A DNA stretch of 43,159 nucleotides from Paraburkholderia elongata (GTDB lineage Bacteria > Pseudomonadota > Gammaproteobacteria > Burkholderiales > Burkholderiaceae). Shown piece by piece: positions 1 through 8,683 of the stretch. The notes below the pieces were generated by a model, which worked only from the letters and a program-made list of their open reading frames with translations, was not told where the DNA came from and searched no databases. Position 1 is the first letter of the stretch. The number at the start of each line of letters is the position of its first letter. The stretch covers positions 1 through 43,159 of the forward strand of contig NZ_WOEZ01000088.1 of assembly GCF_013177735.1 (NCBI RefSeq), in the 5' to 3' direction. Position numbers and translations under genes: made by a program.

Positions 1-252
1 CAACCGCCTTCGCCACACGCCTGCCAGATCTACCACCCCGGGCCTTGATGGTTATGGACTTCGCGATCATCGGCTCGCTCGTCCGGCCGGGTAGGCCTCA
101 TATCTGGTTTCTGTTCGTCAGGTCGTGACTTTGCTACACGCTTCCTTCAGACCCCGCCTCACGACGACGCCCTTGCGTTTCACTAGCCCTTCACCACCAT
201 CAGGTTGGGCAGGGGACTTACACCCCCAAGCTGTTGCGCATGCTCGGCGCAC
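1..252 (-). mobile_element. Group II intron, 5' portion (ribozyme domain I), cut by the window edge
   Basis: Read on the minus strand from 252, the sequence opens with GTGCGCCGAGCATGC, which fits the group II intron 5' consensus GTGCG. It continues with a purine-rich, highly structured stretch containing GTGTAAGTCCC, GTGAAACGCAAG and ACGAACAGAAACC. These resemble domain I of bacterial group II introns as I remember them. No open frame with coding character is visible in these 252 bases, as expected for the ribozyme part that precedes the reverse transcriptase/maturase gene. That gene and the 3' end lie left of the window. The 5' exon is the porin terminator at 255-283, with only CG between the T-tract and the intron. 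The exact class is not determined. Confidence 0.75.
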
Positions 253-254
253 CG

Positions 255-283
255 AAAAAAACCCCGGCTGTTACCAGCCGGGG
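255..283 (-). terminator. Rho-independent terminator of the porin gene
   Basis: A perfect 9-bp stem (262-270 with 275-283, loop TTAC) is followed on the minus strand by seven T (255-261). It lies about 155 bases behind the porin stop codon and is the only strong terminator there. The group II intron starts two bases after the T-tract. Confidence 0.88.
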
Positions 284-438
284 CCAACTCTCTCGCTCGT
301 ACACCGGAAACCGTACGGGCATAAGTACTGTACCTGCGCAAACGAAGCGGATATACATGCGACTCTGGAAGAGTCCTTTCCACCGTTCGCCGGCTCCGCG
401 GCTCAAACCTGAACGCCCGTGTGCCGCGTATGCCGCGA

Positions 439-1590
439 TCAGAAGCGCGTGCGCAGGCCCACGGTCCCCACCACCTGATTGCCGGTCGAAGACGCGCCGC
501 CCGCCGTATTGATGAAGGCGGTGTAGCCCTGGCCGCTCACGTGCTGATACATCGCCTCGGCGTACACGTCAGTGCGCAGAGACAACGCATAGACGGCCTG
601 CAGATTCACCTGATTCCACTTCGGATCCGAGCCAAACGTCGACGTGCCGCCGACATGCGCGTTCGTGTACGTGTACGAGGCACCGAGGCTCAATGCAGGC
701 GTCACCGCATACTTGCCGTTCACTTCGAAATTGTCGAAACGCATGGAGCCATGCGTCGCGCCGAACGACGCCGTATTCTGAAACTGGCTATGCGTGTAGA
801 CAAAACCCGTCGTCACCGGGCCGAAGCCGTAGCTCAATGCAGCCCCGGCCGTGCGCTGAACATCGGCGCCGAGCTGGAAGCCACCCGTGCCATTGGCCGC
901 CGATTCCGCGAGATCGACCGCGCCGCCGGTGTTCGTCGTCGAGTTGGAGCCGTTGATCTGCAGGTAGCCCGCGGCCGCCTTGAACGGACCGTTGCTATAG
1001 CTCACACCCGCGCTATACGCACGATTGACAGCGAAGCCGGTGTTGTTCGAAAACGCGTAGAGGCCGCCGAACTTAAGCCCGCCGTAGTTCACGCTCGTGT
1101 ACTTGATGGCGTTGCTCATCCGCACCGAGTGGTTCAGGTTGTCGTTGTCGAACGGATGGGCGAAGCCTGTATCGCCGAAGGTGCCCGCCGTGCCCGATAG
1201 CGGCGCGACGAAGTCGACCAGCGAGTCGTATTGGCGACCGAGCGTGAGCGTGCCGAACTGCGTGCTGCTCAGGCCGGCAAACGCCTGGCGGCCGAACATG
1301 CGGTTGTTCTGGCCGAGCTTGCCGTTCTGCACGTTGTAGCCGTCTTCAAGCACGAAGATGGCCTTCATGCCGCCGCCGAGATCCTCGCCGCCGCGCAAGC
1401 CGAAGCGGCTGCCGTTGATATTGCCGCTCGTCGCCTGAACGAGCGCGCCCTGCGAGCCGCCCTTCTTGACGTTGTTGGTATACATCACGCCGGCGTCGAT
1501 GAGGCCATACAGCGTGACCGAACTTTGTGCGTTCGCCGCGGTAGCGGCAAGTCCTGCAAATGCCGCGACTGCGGCGGAAATCTTTTTCAC
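439..1590 (-). CDS. Outer membrane porin, Gram-negative OmpC/Burkholderia type
   Basis: This is a 383-residue general porin expected to form a trimeric 16-strand beta barrel that lets small hydrophilic solutes cross the outer membrane. Residues 1-21 are a clean signal peptide ending Ala-Asn-Ala before Gln. The mature start SSVTLYGLIDAG is the hallmark of Burkholderiales porins, and the chain ends in phenylalanine (LRTRF), the usual outer membrane assembly signal. The start codon is GTG at 1590, supported by AGGAG 8-10 bases upstream and by the signal peptide beginning there. Length is normal for the family. It is monocistronic, with a strong terminator at 255-283. The substrate preference cannot be read from sequence. 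Confidence 0.93.
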   Translation of the reverse strand: MKKISAAVAAFAGLAATAANAQSSVTLYGLIDAGVMYTNNVKKGGSQGALVQATSGNINGSRFGLRGGEDLGGGMKAIFVLEDGYNVQNGKLGQNNRMFGRQAFAGLSSTQFGTLTLGRQYDSLVDFVAPLSGTAGTFGDTGFAHPFDNDNLNHSVRMSNAIKYTSVNYGGLKFGGLYAFSNNTGFAVNRAYSAGVSYSNGPFKAAAGYLQINGSNSTTNTGGAVDLAESAANGTGGFQLGADVQRTAGAALSYGFGPVTTGFVYTHSQFQNTASFGATHGSMRFDNFEVNGKYAVTPALSLGASYTYTNAHVGGTSTFGSDPKWNQVNLQAVYALSLRTDVYAEAMYQHVSGQGYTAFINTAGGASSTGNQVVGTVGLRTRF

Positions 1591-1845
1591 GGTGATGCTC
1601 CTGCGTAGCTGAGGTCTGGTTTTGAACAGCGACGCGGAGTATAGAAACCCGGAGCCGTAAATCGAATGGCTGGGCCTTGGAGCAGTCCTTTATAGATTCA
1701 GGAACAATCGTTCATCAACATGCAGCAATCCAGACGCGATGCGCCTAGGCACTGTGTTTTTGACCACCAGAGGACGCTGACCGGCGCGCCGGCGCCGCGG
1801 GTCAGGTTGTGTGCGAACAACAAGCCGGCCTGCCGGCAAGCCGCG

Positions 1846-2349
1846 CTATTTCATTCGTTGCCACACGACTTTGGACGATCCATAGCCGAAGGCGCCCGGC
1901 GTGATGTACGTCAGCCGATCGCCGTCGAGCGTAAATGGGCGGCGCTGAACTTCGGCGTCCCAATTCGGAAAGTTGCTCTTTTGAATGTGAAAGACGATAA
2001 CCTGCGCCGCCGGGTCCACGGTGTACGTGCCGAAATGCGCGACATTGCCGCGAGTGACCTTCGCGTTTTCTTCCGCTGTGCCCTGCTGCCGTTCCCCCGA
2101 AGTGAATTTCGGCAGATCGGAACTCAGCACGAGCAGCACGTAGCGGCCGTCATTGCCGAAGATGAGCTGCCCTTGCGGATGCGGACCGAGCAAATCTATT
2201 TCGCTGCCGCTCTTCGCCACCGTCAGCGAGACGAGCGACCACGATCCCACCACGCTGTTCGCTGCCTGGGCAAAAGCGCTTCGCACCGGCACGCACAATG
2301 CGGCGAACGCGATCACGATGGCTGCAAGGACCTGGCGGGTTGGTTTCAT
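1846..2349 (-). CDS. Exported lipocalin-like domain protein
   Basis: A 167-residue protein with an N-terminal signal peptide (about residues 1-28, ending near SAFAQA). The mature part begins VVGSWSLVSL and contains HPQGQLIFGNDGRYVLLV. This pattern of short beta strands is typical of the lipocalin-like family (Pfam Lipocalin_5), whose biochemical role is unknown. A GTG four codons upstream (2361) would also be in frame. However, GGAG lies at the right distance before the ATG at 2349, and the signal peptide starts there, so 2349 is preferred. It stands alone, with about 290 bases of non-coding DNA upstream. I infer a periplasmic location. Confidence 0.72.
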   Translation of the reverse strand: MKPTRQVLAAIVIAFAALCVPVRSAFAQAANSVVGSWSLVSLTVAKSGSEIDLLGPHPQGQLIFGNDGRYVLLVLSSDLPKFTSGERQQGTAEENAKVTRGNVAHFGTYTVDPAAQVIVFHIQKSNFPNWDAEVQRRPFTLDGDRLTYITPGAFGYGSSKVVWQRMK

Positions 2350-2639
2350 GACGTTCTCCACGCGCGCGAAGACGTGAAGTCAGACGAATCCGTCGCGCTT
2401 CGCTAACACCTGCGTAAAGATTCGCCGCAGCATTGCGCGGCGCTCCGTTCCGGGTCTCAACCGCTTTCTGGTGTCCACGATCGGGTGGAAACGATGAGGT
2501 CGGGCGAGACAGAAGACAATGCGGATTGGGTTCGGGTGTTTTGAAGCGTAGGTGGTTTGCAGGCGAAAAGCTATGGGAGCGGGCCCGGCGCCCAGATGCC
2601 GGACCGCCCTCCTATGTCAAGATTCGGGCCGCTCGGGCC

Positions 2640-2900
2640 TCAGTTGAAATCCCCGGTTTCGAGCTCCACGGATCGTCCCCCGTTTTTTTCGAGGACCCGC
2701 CGCGTCGCATTTTCAATCTGTGCGCGATTTGCCTCGAAGGTCCCAACCAGATCGTGTGCTGAGGGTCCCTCGTTGCCGAAATGGTCGTTCAGCGCGTCCA
2801 GCGACACGCTGCACCAGACGTCAGCGCCATCGACATTGGCTTCGAAGGCGACGCGCGCCGCTGCCACCACTTCACGGCGTCCGGTGAATTCGATCCTCAT
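2640..2900 (-). CDS. DUF1488 family small protein
   Basis: An 86-residue protein opening MRIEFTGRREVVAAARVAFEA, with the pattern FTGR...V.F.A.VDG..V.C.VS.DALNDHFG that characterises DUF1488, a small proteobacterial family of unknown function. GGAGGG sits at the normal distance before ATG 2900. There is no signal peptide or membrane segment, so it is probably cytoplasmic. It stands alone between two non-coding stretches with no visible operon partner. Confidence 0.78.
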   Translation of the reverse strand: MRIEFTGRREVVAAARVAFEANVDGADVWCSVSLDALNDHFGNEGPSAHDLVGTFEANRAQIENATRRVLEKNGGRSVELETGDFN

Positions 2901-3032
2901 AATGACCCTCCATTTGGCGAAAGAAACGCTGAGCGCGCAAAGGCTGTGCCAAGCCGCGCTTTAAAGCAGCTTTAGCCTGGCCCTAGTTGCCCGCGTTCAG
3001 CGCACTTTCTCCGCAAGGTGCATACTCGACAT

Positions 3033-3052
3033 CGGCCGCCTTCGGGCGGCCG
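3033..3052. other. Strong stem-loop with UUCG tetraloop
   Basis: CGGCCGCC-TTCG-GGCGGCCG is a perfect 8-bp GC stem closed by the very stable UUCG loop, between the DUF1488 gene and the efflux gene. Neither strand has a T-tract after it, so it is not a canonical terminator. It could be an RNA-stabilising hairpin or an intergenic palindrome. Confidence 0.5.
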
Positions 3053-3113
3053 CGCTTATGCGTCGCGGCATGCATGTCGCCAGTCAAGCCGTCAGACGCT
3101 TCCAACATCCTAA

Positions 3114-3119
3114 TACTAT
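3114..3119 (+). promoter_or_regulatory. Candidate -10 element (TACTAT) placing +1 on the start codon
   Basis: TACTAT ends six bases before ATG 3126, so a standard promoter here would begin transcription at the A of the start codon. No Shine-Dalgarno-like purine run is visible before the ATG. The -35 region is poor (GTCAGA at 17-bp spacing), so the call is weak. Confidence 0.3.
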
Positions 3120-3125
3120 CGCCCC

Positions 3126-4619
3126 ATGTCACGCAGCCCGCAATCGTCGCGTCCTTTAGTCATTGCCGCAGTCATGGCCTCAATGGCGATGGTCGCCATC
3201 GAAGCCACCATCGTTTCCACCGCGATGCCGCAGATCGTCGCGCAACTCGGCGATCTGCACCTGTATAGCTGGGTCTTTTCGTCGTTCCTGCTGACGCAAA
3301 CCGCGATGACCGTGGTCTTCGGCAAGCTCGCCGACCTGTATGGTCGCAAGCCGGTCATGCTCGCCGGCATCGCGATCTTTCTGCTCGGCTCGGTGCTGGC
3401 CGGCTTCGCCTGGTCGATGCCCGCCATGATCGTGTTCCGCCTGATTCAGGGCGTCGGCGCGGGCGCGATCCAGCCGGTCACGCTGACCATCGTCGCCGAT
3501 CTCTATCCGGCGCGCGAACGCGGCAAGGTGCAGGGTTATCTTGCCAGCGTGTGGGCCATTTCAGCGGTGGTCGGGCCGATGGTGGGCGGCTTCATTATTC
3601 ACAACCTGTCGTGGGCGTGGATCTTCTGGATGAACGTGCCCATCGGCCTTGCCTCGGCAGCCGGCTTCATTGCGTTCCTGCGCGAATCGGAACGGCATGC
3701 GCGTCCGTCGATCGACTTCGCGGGCGCGGCGCTGTTCATGGCGGCGATCGCGGCACTGATGATGGCGCTGACTTACGCAGGCGACGACGACATCGCCAAG
3801 GCATCGCTCGCGGGTGGCGCGTTCATGCTGTGCCTGCTGTTGTTCGTGTTCCAGGAGCGCCGCGCGGCTGAGCCGATGATTTCGTTCGCGCTCTGGAGCC
3901 GCCGGCCGATTGCCGCGTGCAATGCAGCAACCTTGCTGTCCGGCATGATCCTGATGGGCGCCACCACTTTCCTGCCGATGTATGTTCAGGGCGTGCTGCA
4001 CCGCTCGCCCGTGGTGGCCGGTCTTGCGCTCACGATGATGATGGTCGGCTGGCCGGCAGGCGCGACGCTCGCGGCGAAATCATTTCACCGCATCGGCTTG
4101 CGGCGCATTCTGATCGGCGGCAGCGCGTTCATACCGATCGGCGCAGTGCTGTTGCTGTTCCTGCAGCCTGGCGGCTCGCCGCTCATCGCGGCGTTCGGCT
4201 CGCTCATCATGGGCTTCGGCATGGGCACGTCGAGCGTCAGTTCGCTTGTGCTGATCCAGGAGATCGTCAAGATGGACGAGCGCGGCAGCGCCACCGCATC
4301 GAATCTCTTTTCGCGCAATCTCGGCAGCACGCTGGGCGCAACGCTGTTCGGCGCGGTGCTCAACTTCGGGCTCAGTCACTCGAAGGACGTCGCCGTGGTC
4401 ACCTCGGATCAACTGAAAGCGCTGTTGCAAAATCAGGTGGCGAGTCTCGCCGACAGCGACATGATCCGCGTGGTGTTGCATCAGTCGCTGCATCTGACCT
4501 TTATCTCGATCTTCGCGATTGCGATATTTGTCGTCGTGCTGTTGGGCTTCGTGCCGGCGATCCACATCGGGCCGGCGAAGAAGACGCAGCTTGAAGCGTT
4601 GTCGCCGCTTGAGGACTGA
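3126..4619 (+). CDS. MFS drug/proton antiporter, DHA2 (14-helix) family
   Basis: A 497-residue inner membrane transporter of the major facilitator superfamily. The first helix carries IEATIVSTAMPQI, a DHA2 motif, and the loop between helices 2 and 3 reads GKLADLYGRKP, the MFS motif A. IQGVGAGAIQPV and VVGPMVGGFI follow, as in multidrug exporters of the EmrB/QacA type. The number of hydrophobic segments and the length fit 14 helices. It would use the proton gradient to expel toxic compounds; the substrate is unknown. No membrane-fusion or outer membrane partner is adjacent. The gene runs tail to tail into the LysR gene at 4679. The start lacks a ribosome binding site and may be leaderless. Confidence 0.9.
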   Translation: MSRSPQSSRPLVIAAVMASMAMVAIEATIVSTAMPQIVAQLGDLHLYSWVFSSFLLTQTAMTVVFGKLADLYGRKPVMLAGIAIFLLGSVLAGFAWSMPAMIVFRLIQGVGAGAIQPVTLTIVADLYPARERGKVQGYLASVWAISAVVGPMVGGFIIHNLSWAWIFWMNVPIGLASAAGFIAFLRESERHARPSIDFAGAALFMAAIAALMMALTYAGDDDIAKASLAGGAFMLCLLLFVFQERRAAEPMISFALWSRRPIAACNAATLLSGMILMGATTFLPMYVQGVLHRSPVVAGLALTMMMVGWPAGATLAAKSFHRIGLRRILIGGSAFIPIGAVLLLFLQPGGSPLIAAFGSLIMGFGMGTSSVSSLVLIQEIVKMDERGSATASNLFSRNLGSTLGATLFGAVLNFGLSHSKDVAVVTSDQLKALLQNQVASLADSDMIRVVLHQSLHLTFISIFAIAIFVVVLLGFVPAIHIGPAKKTQLEALSPLED

Positions 4620-4678
4620 ACGTCGCTACGCGCCCGACACCATCGTGACGTTTGCCTTCGCCATGAAACTGCCGCGTG

Positions 4679-5566
4679 TCAATCACCGTTCCGGCAGAGC
4701 TTCATCATCCACGCATAAACCGCATCCACCGCCGCGGAGCGCGCCGGTTGGGCAGAACGCATCAACCAGAGCGGCGCAAGCGCGAATCCCGGCACCTGCC
4801 GCAAGACCTCGACGCGTCCGCTCGTCAATGCGTCCGCGGCGGTGAGCCGGGACACCATCGCAATGCCCGCTTCGTGCTCGGCGGCCGCCACGAGGATGCG
4901 GGGATCGTCGATCGTCATCGCGCGGCGCGTACGCAAACCACCGCGCCTTAACTCAGGCAACCACGGCGCCCACTCCGGACGCGGCTCAAGCACCAGCAAT
5001 GGTGCTTGCGTCAAGACTTCGGGAAAGGGCGCCGAACGCAGACGGCGTGCAGTCATGGGCCCGCAGATAGCGACCGCCTCCTCTTCGAGCAAAGGCTCGC
5101 AGATCACCTCAGACGTGCGGATCTCCTTCGCGGAAACGACCAGGTCGACATCGACGCGATCGATCTCATTCACCTCTTCCCCAGTGATGAGCCAGATCTC
5201 GATGTTCGGCAACGCCTCCGAAAACGCCGGCATGCGCGGCATGATCCAGCCCGTCGCAAACTGCGGCGCGCAATAGACAATCACCGAATCGGGATTGCCA
5301 TACGGCTCGATGCGATCGCGTCCATCCGCAAGGGTCGTCATCGCCGACGTCACGGTCTGCGCAAACAGCACACCGGCGGCCGTCAATGCGACGCCGCGCC
5401 CGATCCGCCGGAACAGCGGCACCCCGGCCCATTCCTCGAGTTGCTGGATCTGATGACTGATCGCCGATTGGGTCAGCGCGAGTTCTTGCGCCGCGCGCGT
5501 GAAGCTGCCGAGGCGCGCGGCGGCGTCGAAAGCGAGCAAGGCCTGCAGAGGGGGAAGTCTACGCAT
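4679..5566 (-). CDS. LysR-family transcriptional regulator (GcvA-like)
   Basis: A 295-residue LysR regulator. The winged helix-turn-helix is at about residues 1-60 (LQALLAFDAAARLGSFTRAAQELALTQSAISHQIQQLE is its recognisable core, given here only in part: SFTRAAQELALTQSAIS). The rest is the substrate-sensing periplasmic-binding-like domain. The ATG at 5566 is preferred over an in-frame TTG at 5611 because LysR proteins usually start a few residues before this motif. The gene is divergent from the agmatinase gene with a 179-base gap containing a dyad, so it most likely controls agmatinase and the putrescine-binding protein. That target is inferred from position only. Confidence 0.87.
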   Translation of the reverse strand: MRRLPPLQALLAFDAAARLGSFTRAAQELALTQSAISHQIQQLEEWAGVPLFRRIGRGVALTAAGVLFAQTVTSAMTTLADGRDRIEPYGNPDSVIVYCAPQFATGWIMPRMPAFSEALPNIEIWLITGEEVNEIDRVDVDLVVSAKEIRTSEVICEPLLEEEAVAICGPMTARRLRSAPFPEVLTQAPLLVLEPRPEWAPWLPELRRGGLRTRRAMTIDDPRILVAAAEHEAGIAMVSRLTAADALTSGRVEVLRQVPGFALAPLWLMRSAQPARSAAVDAVYAWMMKLCRNGD

Positions 5567-5582
5567 CGGGTGGTCTGGCTCA

Positions 5583-5597
5583 GATATTAGAAATATC
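5583..5597. promoter_or_regulatory. Candidate regulator operator (dyad) in the LysR-agmatinase gap
   Basis: GATATT-AGA-AATATC is a perfect 6-bp inverted repeat in an AT-rich patch between the divergent regulator and agmatinase genes. Its right half AGAAATAT recurs at 5697-5704. LysR proteins bind short interrupted dyads in such divergent gaps, so this is a reasonable operator candidate. The consensus T-N11-A is not matched exactly. Confidence 0.35.
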
Positions 5598-5745
5598 GAT
5601 AGTTCCAGCAAGATTCTTCGCTTTTCGCCGGAATATTGCCTCGCAATGATAGCGCCAGTTGCCCGTCACACGCCGCCTGCTGTTTCGGCAGACATGAGAA
5701 ATATTTGTGTGACGGCGCTCATTGAAACTGACCGGATCGACCTGT

Positions 5746-6732
5746 ATGACCCTGAATCTGAACGCTTTGCAACCCACCGCCCCCCTGCGTGCCACCGGAG
5801 CTGACGCCGCCGGGCAACCCGCTGCTCCCACCTACGCCGGCGTGCTGTCTTTCATGCGCCGGCCCTACACGCGCGATCTCACCGGCGTCGACGTCGCCGT
5901 ATCGGGCATTCCGCTCGACCTCGCGACCACCTTCCGCCCAGGCACGCGTTTCGGCCCGGCCGGCATGCGGGCAGCGTCCGTACAACTGGCCGAACTGGGC
6001 GCGTTTCCGTGGGGCATCGATCCATTCGACCATCTGAACGTGGTCGACTACAGCGACTGCTGGTTCGACGCTCACAACCCACTCGGCATTCGCGACGCGA
6101 TCATCGCTCACGCCCGCGAGATTCTCGCGACCGGCACCCGCATGCTGACGCTCGGCGGCGATCACTACATCACCTACCCGTTGCTGGTCGCGCACGCTGA
6201 AAAATACGGCAAGCCGCTGAGCCTGATCCACTTCGACGCGCATTGCGACACATGGCCGGACGACAAACCCGATTCGCTGAACCACGGCACGATGTTCTAC
6301 AAGGCAATCCGTGAAGGGCTGATCGATCCCGCCCGCTCGGTGCAAATCGGTATTCGCACATGGAACGACGACTTCATGGGCGTGCGCATTCTTGACGCAC
6401 CGTGGGTCCATCGCAATGGCACACAGGCGACGATCGATGAAGTGTTGTCGATCGTCGGCGATGCGCCCACGTACCTCACCTTCGACATCGACTGCCTCGA
6501 TCCGGCCTTCGCACCCGGCACGGGCACGCCGGTGGCGGGCGGTCTGAGCTCGGCGCAGGCGCTGGAAATCGTTCGTGCGCTAGGCGCAGTGAATCTGGTG
6601 GGGGCGGACGTGGTGGAAGTGTCGCCACCCTACGACCACAGCGATGTGACCGCGCTCGCCGCGGCTCACCTGGCCGCCGACATGTTGTGCCTGATGCGCA
6701 ACCAGAAGCTGCGACGCCATCAGCGTATGTAA
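5746..6732 (+). CDS. speB: Agmatinase-family ureohydrolase
   Basis: A 328-residue ureohydrolase (arginase/agmatinase fold) that would split agmatine into putrescine and urea using a two-manganese centre. The metal ligand motifs are all present: GGDH (137-140), DAHCD (164-168) and DIDCLDP (247-253), followed by GTGTPVAGG. The TF.RPGTRFGP motif near residues 62-71 is also typical. ATG 5746 is preferred over an in-frame TTG at 5722, though no clear ribosome binding site supports either. Its neighbour is a putrescine-binding protein, which supports a polyamine role. Guanidinobutyrase or a related activity cannot be excluded, since these families share the motifs. Confidence 0.87.
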   Translation: MTLNLNALQPTAPLRATGADAAGQPAAPTYAGVLSFMRRPYTRDLTGVDVAVSGIPLDLATTFRPGTRFGPAGMRAASVQLAELGAFPWGIDPFDHLNVVDYSDCWFDAHNPLGIRDAIIAHAREILATGTRMLTLGGDHYITYPLLVAHAEKYGKPLSLIHFDAHCDTWPDDKPDSLNHGTMFYKAIREGLIDPARSVQIGIRTWNDDFMGVRILDAPWVHRNGTQATIDEVLSIVGDAPTYLTFDIDCLDPAFAPGTGTPVAGGLSSAQALEIVRALGAVNLVGADVVEVSPPYDHSDVTALAAAHLAADMLCLMRNQKLRRHQRM

Positions 6733-6764
6733 AGCCGCCAACCGCCCTGTTGAAACCACTCTGG

Positions 6765-7889
6765 ATGACCATCATGCCCCACCCCATCATGAAGCCCAGG
6801 CCGGCCGTGTCGATGCTGGCAGCGCTGCTGTTAAGCGCGTTCGGCGCCACCGCGCACGCCGATGAAAAGCTGCTGAACCTGTACAACTGGGCGGACTACA
6901 TCGCAAAGGATACGGTGCCGAACTTCGAGAAAGAGTCCGGCATTCACGTGCGCTACGACGTCTACGACGGCGACGAAACCTTGCAGGCCAAATTGCTGAC
7001 GGGCTCGACCGGCTATGACGTCGTGGTGCCGACCTCGAACTTTCTCGCCCAGCAGATCCAGGCCGGCATCTACCAGAAGCTCGACAAATCGAAACTGCCG
7101 AACCTGGTGAACCTCGACCACAGTCTGCTCAAGCTGGTCGCCGACGCCGACCCCGGCAATCAGTACGCGGTGCCGTGGGCATGGGGCACCACGGGGCTCG
7201 GCTACAACGTGACGCGAGTCAGGAAGATTCTCGGCAACGATACGCCGCTCGATAACTGGGACATCCTCTTCAAGCCCGAGTATCTGAGCAAGCTGAAGAG
7301 TTGCGGCGTGTCCGTGCTCGATGCGCCGACCGACGTGTTCGCGGTCACGCTGCACTATCTTGGCCGCGATCCGAACAGCGTGAATCCGGCCGATTACCAG
7401 GCCGCATACGAAGCGCTAAAGAAGATCCGCCCCTACATCACTCAGTTCAACGCGACGAGTTATATCAACGATCTCGCGGGCGACGACATCTGCTTCGCGT
7501 TGAGCTGGTCGGGTGACGTGTCGATGGCGAGCCATCGCGCGCGCGAAGCCAACAAGAGTTACGAAGTCAAATACTTCATTCCTCAAGGCGGTGCGCCGGT
7601 CTGGTTCGACATGATGGCGATCCCGAAAGATGCGCCGCATCCGGAAGCAGCACTCGACTGGATCAACTACATCGAGCGGCCCGAGGTTCATGCCGGGATT
7701 ACCAATGAGGTGTTCTATCCGAATGCGGACGCCGCCGCGCGCAAATTCGTGCGACCGGAAATTCTCAATGATCCGACCGTGTATCCGCCTGAGTCCGTGC
7801 TGAAAACACTGTTTCTGCTCAAGCCCTTGCCCGCCCCGATCAAACGCCTGGAAGGCAGGCTGTGGGCGCAGTTGAAGACCGGGGGATAA
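6765..7889 (+). CDS. potF: PotF-like putrescine-binding periplasmic protein
   Basis: A solute-binding protein of about 374 residues of the spermidine/putrescine ABC transporter type. An N-terminal signal peptide ends near ATAHADE. The mature start LLNLYNWADYI matches PotD/PotF proteins, and YDVYDGDETLQAKLLTG and YDVVVPTSNFL are conserved lobe-1 segments. The ATG at 6765 is chosen as the first before the signal peptide; ATGs at 6774 and 6789 are also in frame. It starts 33 bases after the agmatinase stop, so both are probably one transcript. No polyamine permease or ATPase follows, so it must use a transporter encoded elsewhere or act as a sensor component. Confidence 0.88.
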   Translation: MTIMPHPIMKPRPAVSMLAALLLSAFGATAHADEKLLNLYNWADYIAKDTVPNFEKESGIHVRYDVYDGDETLQAKLLTGSTGYDVVVPTSNFLAQQIQAGIYQKLDKSKLPNLVNLDHSLLKLVADADPGNQYAVPWAWGTTGLGYNVTRVRKILGNDTPLDNWDILFKPEYLSKLKSCGVSVLDAPTDVFAVTLHYLGRDPNSVNPADYQAAYEALKKIRPYITQFNATSYINDLAGDDICFALSWSGDVSMASHRAREANKSYEVKYFIPQGGAPVWFDMMAIPKDAPHPEAALDWINYIERPEVHAGITNEVFYPNADAAARKFVRPEILNDPTVYPPESVLKTLFLLKPLPAPIKRLEGRLWAQLKTGG

Positions 7890-7908
7890 CGAATCGGCGG
7901 TGGACGGA

Positions 7909-8637
7909 TCAGCCGCCTTTTGCGTACAACGTCGACTCCGCGAATCCTTCGGCCGCGAGCACCTGGCCCACCAGAATCAGCGCAGTCCGCTCAATATTGG
8001 TGGACTGCACTTTGCCGACGATATCGTCGAGCGTACCAGTGATTTTTTCTTCATCCGGCCAGCTCGCACGATAGATCACCGCGATCGGACAATCACTGCC
8101 GTAATGCGGCCGTAATTCTTCGACGATACGTGCGAGGTGGCGCACGCCGAGGTGAATCGCCATCGTCGCGCGATGTCTCGCGAGGTCGGCGAGTTGTTCA
8201 CCTTCGGGCATCGACGTTTTGCTTGCAAAGCGCGTGAGGATCAGCGTCTGCGAAATATTGGGCAACGTGAGTTCGCAACCGAGCGTCGCCGCGCATGCTG
8301 CAGTCGCCGTCACGCCGGGCACGATTTCGTAGGGAATGTCGAGTTCGCGAAGTTTGCGAATCTGCTCGCCGATCGCGCCATACAACGACGGGTCGCCGGA
8401 ATGCACGCGCGCCACGTCCTGGCCTTTGTCGTGTGCGGCCTTGAGTAACGCGACGATCTGATCGAGGTCGAGGTCGGCGGTATTCACGACCTGCTCCGCG
8501 CTATGCCCCTCCAACACAGCGGCCGGCACCAGCGAGCCGGCGTAGAGGATCACCGGGCAGCCGCGCACGAGGCGTTGCCCCTTCACTGTGATCAGTTCCG
8601 GGTCGCCGGGACCCGCGCCGATAAAAAACACCGTCAT
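7909..8637 (-). CDS. cobM: Precorrin-4 C11-methyltransferase (CobM/CbiF)
   Basis: A 242-residue S-adenosylmethionine-dependent methyltransferase that methylates C-11 of precorrin-4 to give precorrin-5 in cobalamin synthesis. The N-terminal [13 protein letters not shown], then HSGDPSLYGA, VPGVTATAACAATLGCELTLP (in part) and an MAIHLGVRHL segment are standard for the tetrapyrrole methylase fold and the CobM subgroup. ATG 8637 has GGAG six bases upstream. It is the last gene of the minus-strand arm, 46 bases after the cobK stop, and reads tail to tail towards the putrescine-binding gene with only 19 bases between. Confidence 0.94.
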   Translation of the reverse strand: MTVFFIGAGPGDPELITVKGQRLVRGCPVILYAGSLVPAAVLEGHSAEQVVNTADLDLDQIVALLKAAHDKGQDVARVHSGDPSLYGAIGEQIRKLRELDIPYEIVPGVTATAACAATLGCELTLPNISQTLILTRFASKTSMPEGEQLADLARHRATMAIHLGVRHLARIVEELRPHYGSDCPIAVIYRASWPDEEKITGTLDDIVGKVQSTNIERTALILVGQVLAAEGFAESTLYAKGG

Positions 8638-8683
8638 TAACTACTCCATGATTCGTTCGGCCGGCATGTCATGCATGGGCCCT

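Noticed and set aside
421..1200. Long plus-strand open frame opposite the porin gene
   Set aside because: It is the antisense shadow of the porin; Arg-rich residue pattern without any motif, while the porin has a signal peptide and family ends.
1778..1805. Possible terminator CTGACC...GGTCAG behind the lipocalin-like gene
   Set aside because: The inverted repeat encloses a GC-rich palindromic core, but neither strand has a T-tract; evidence is too weak for a call.
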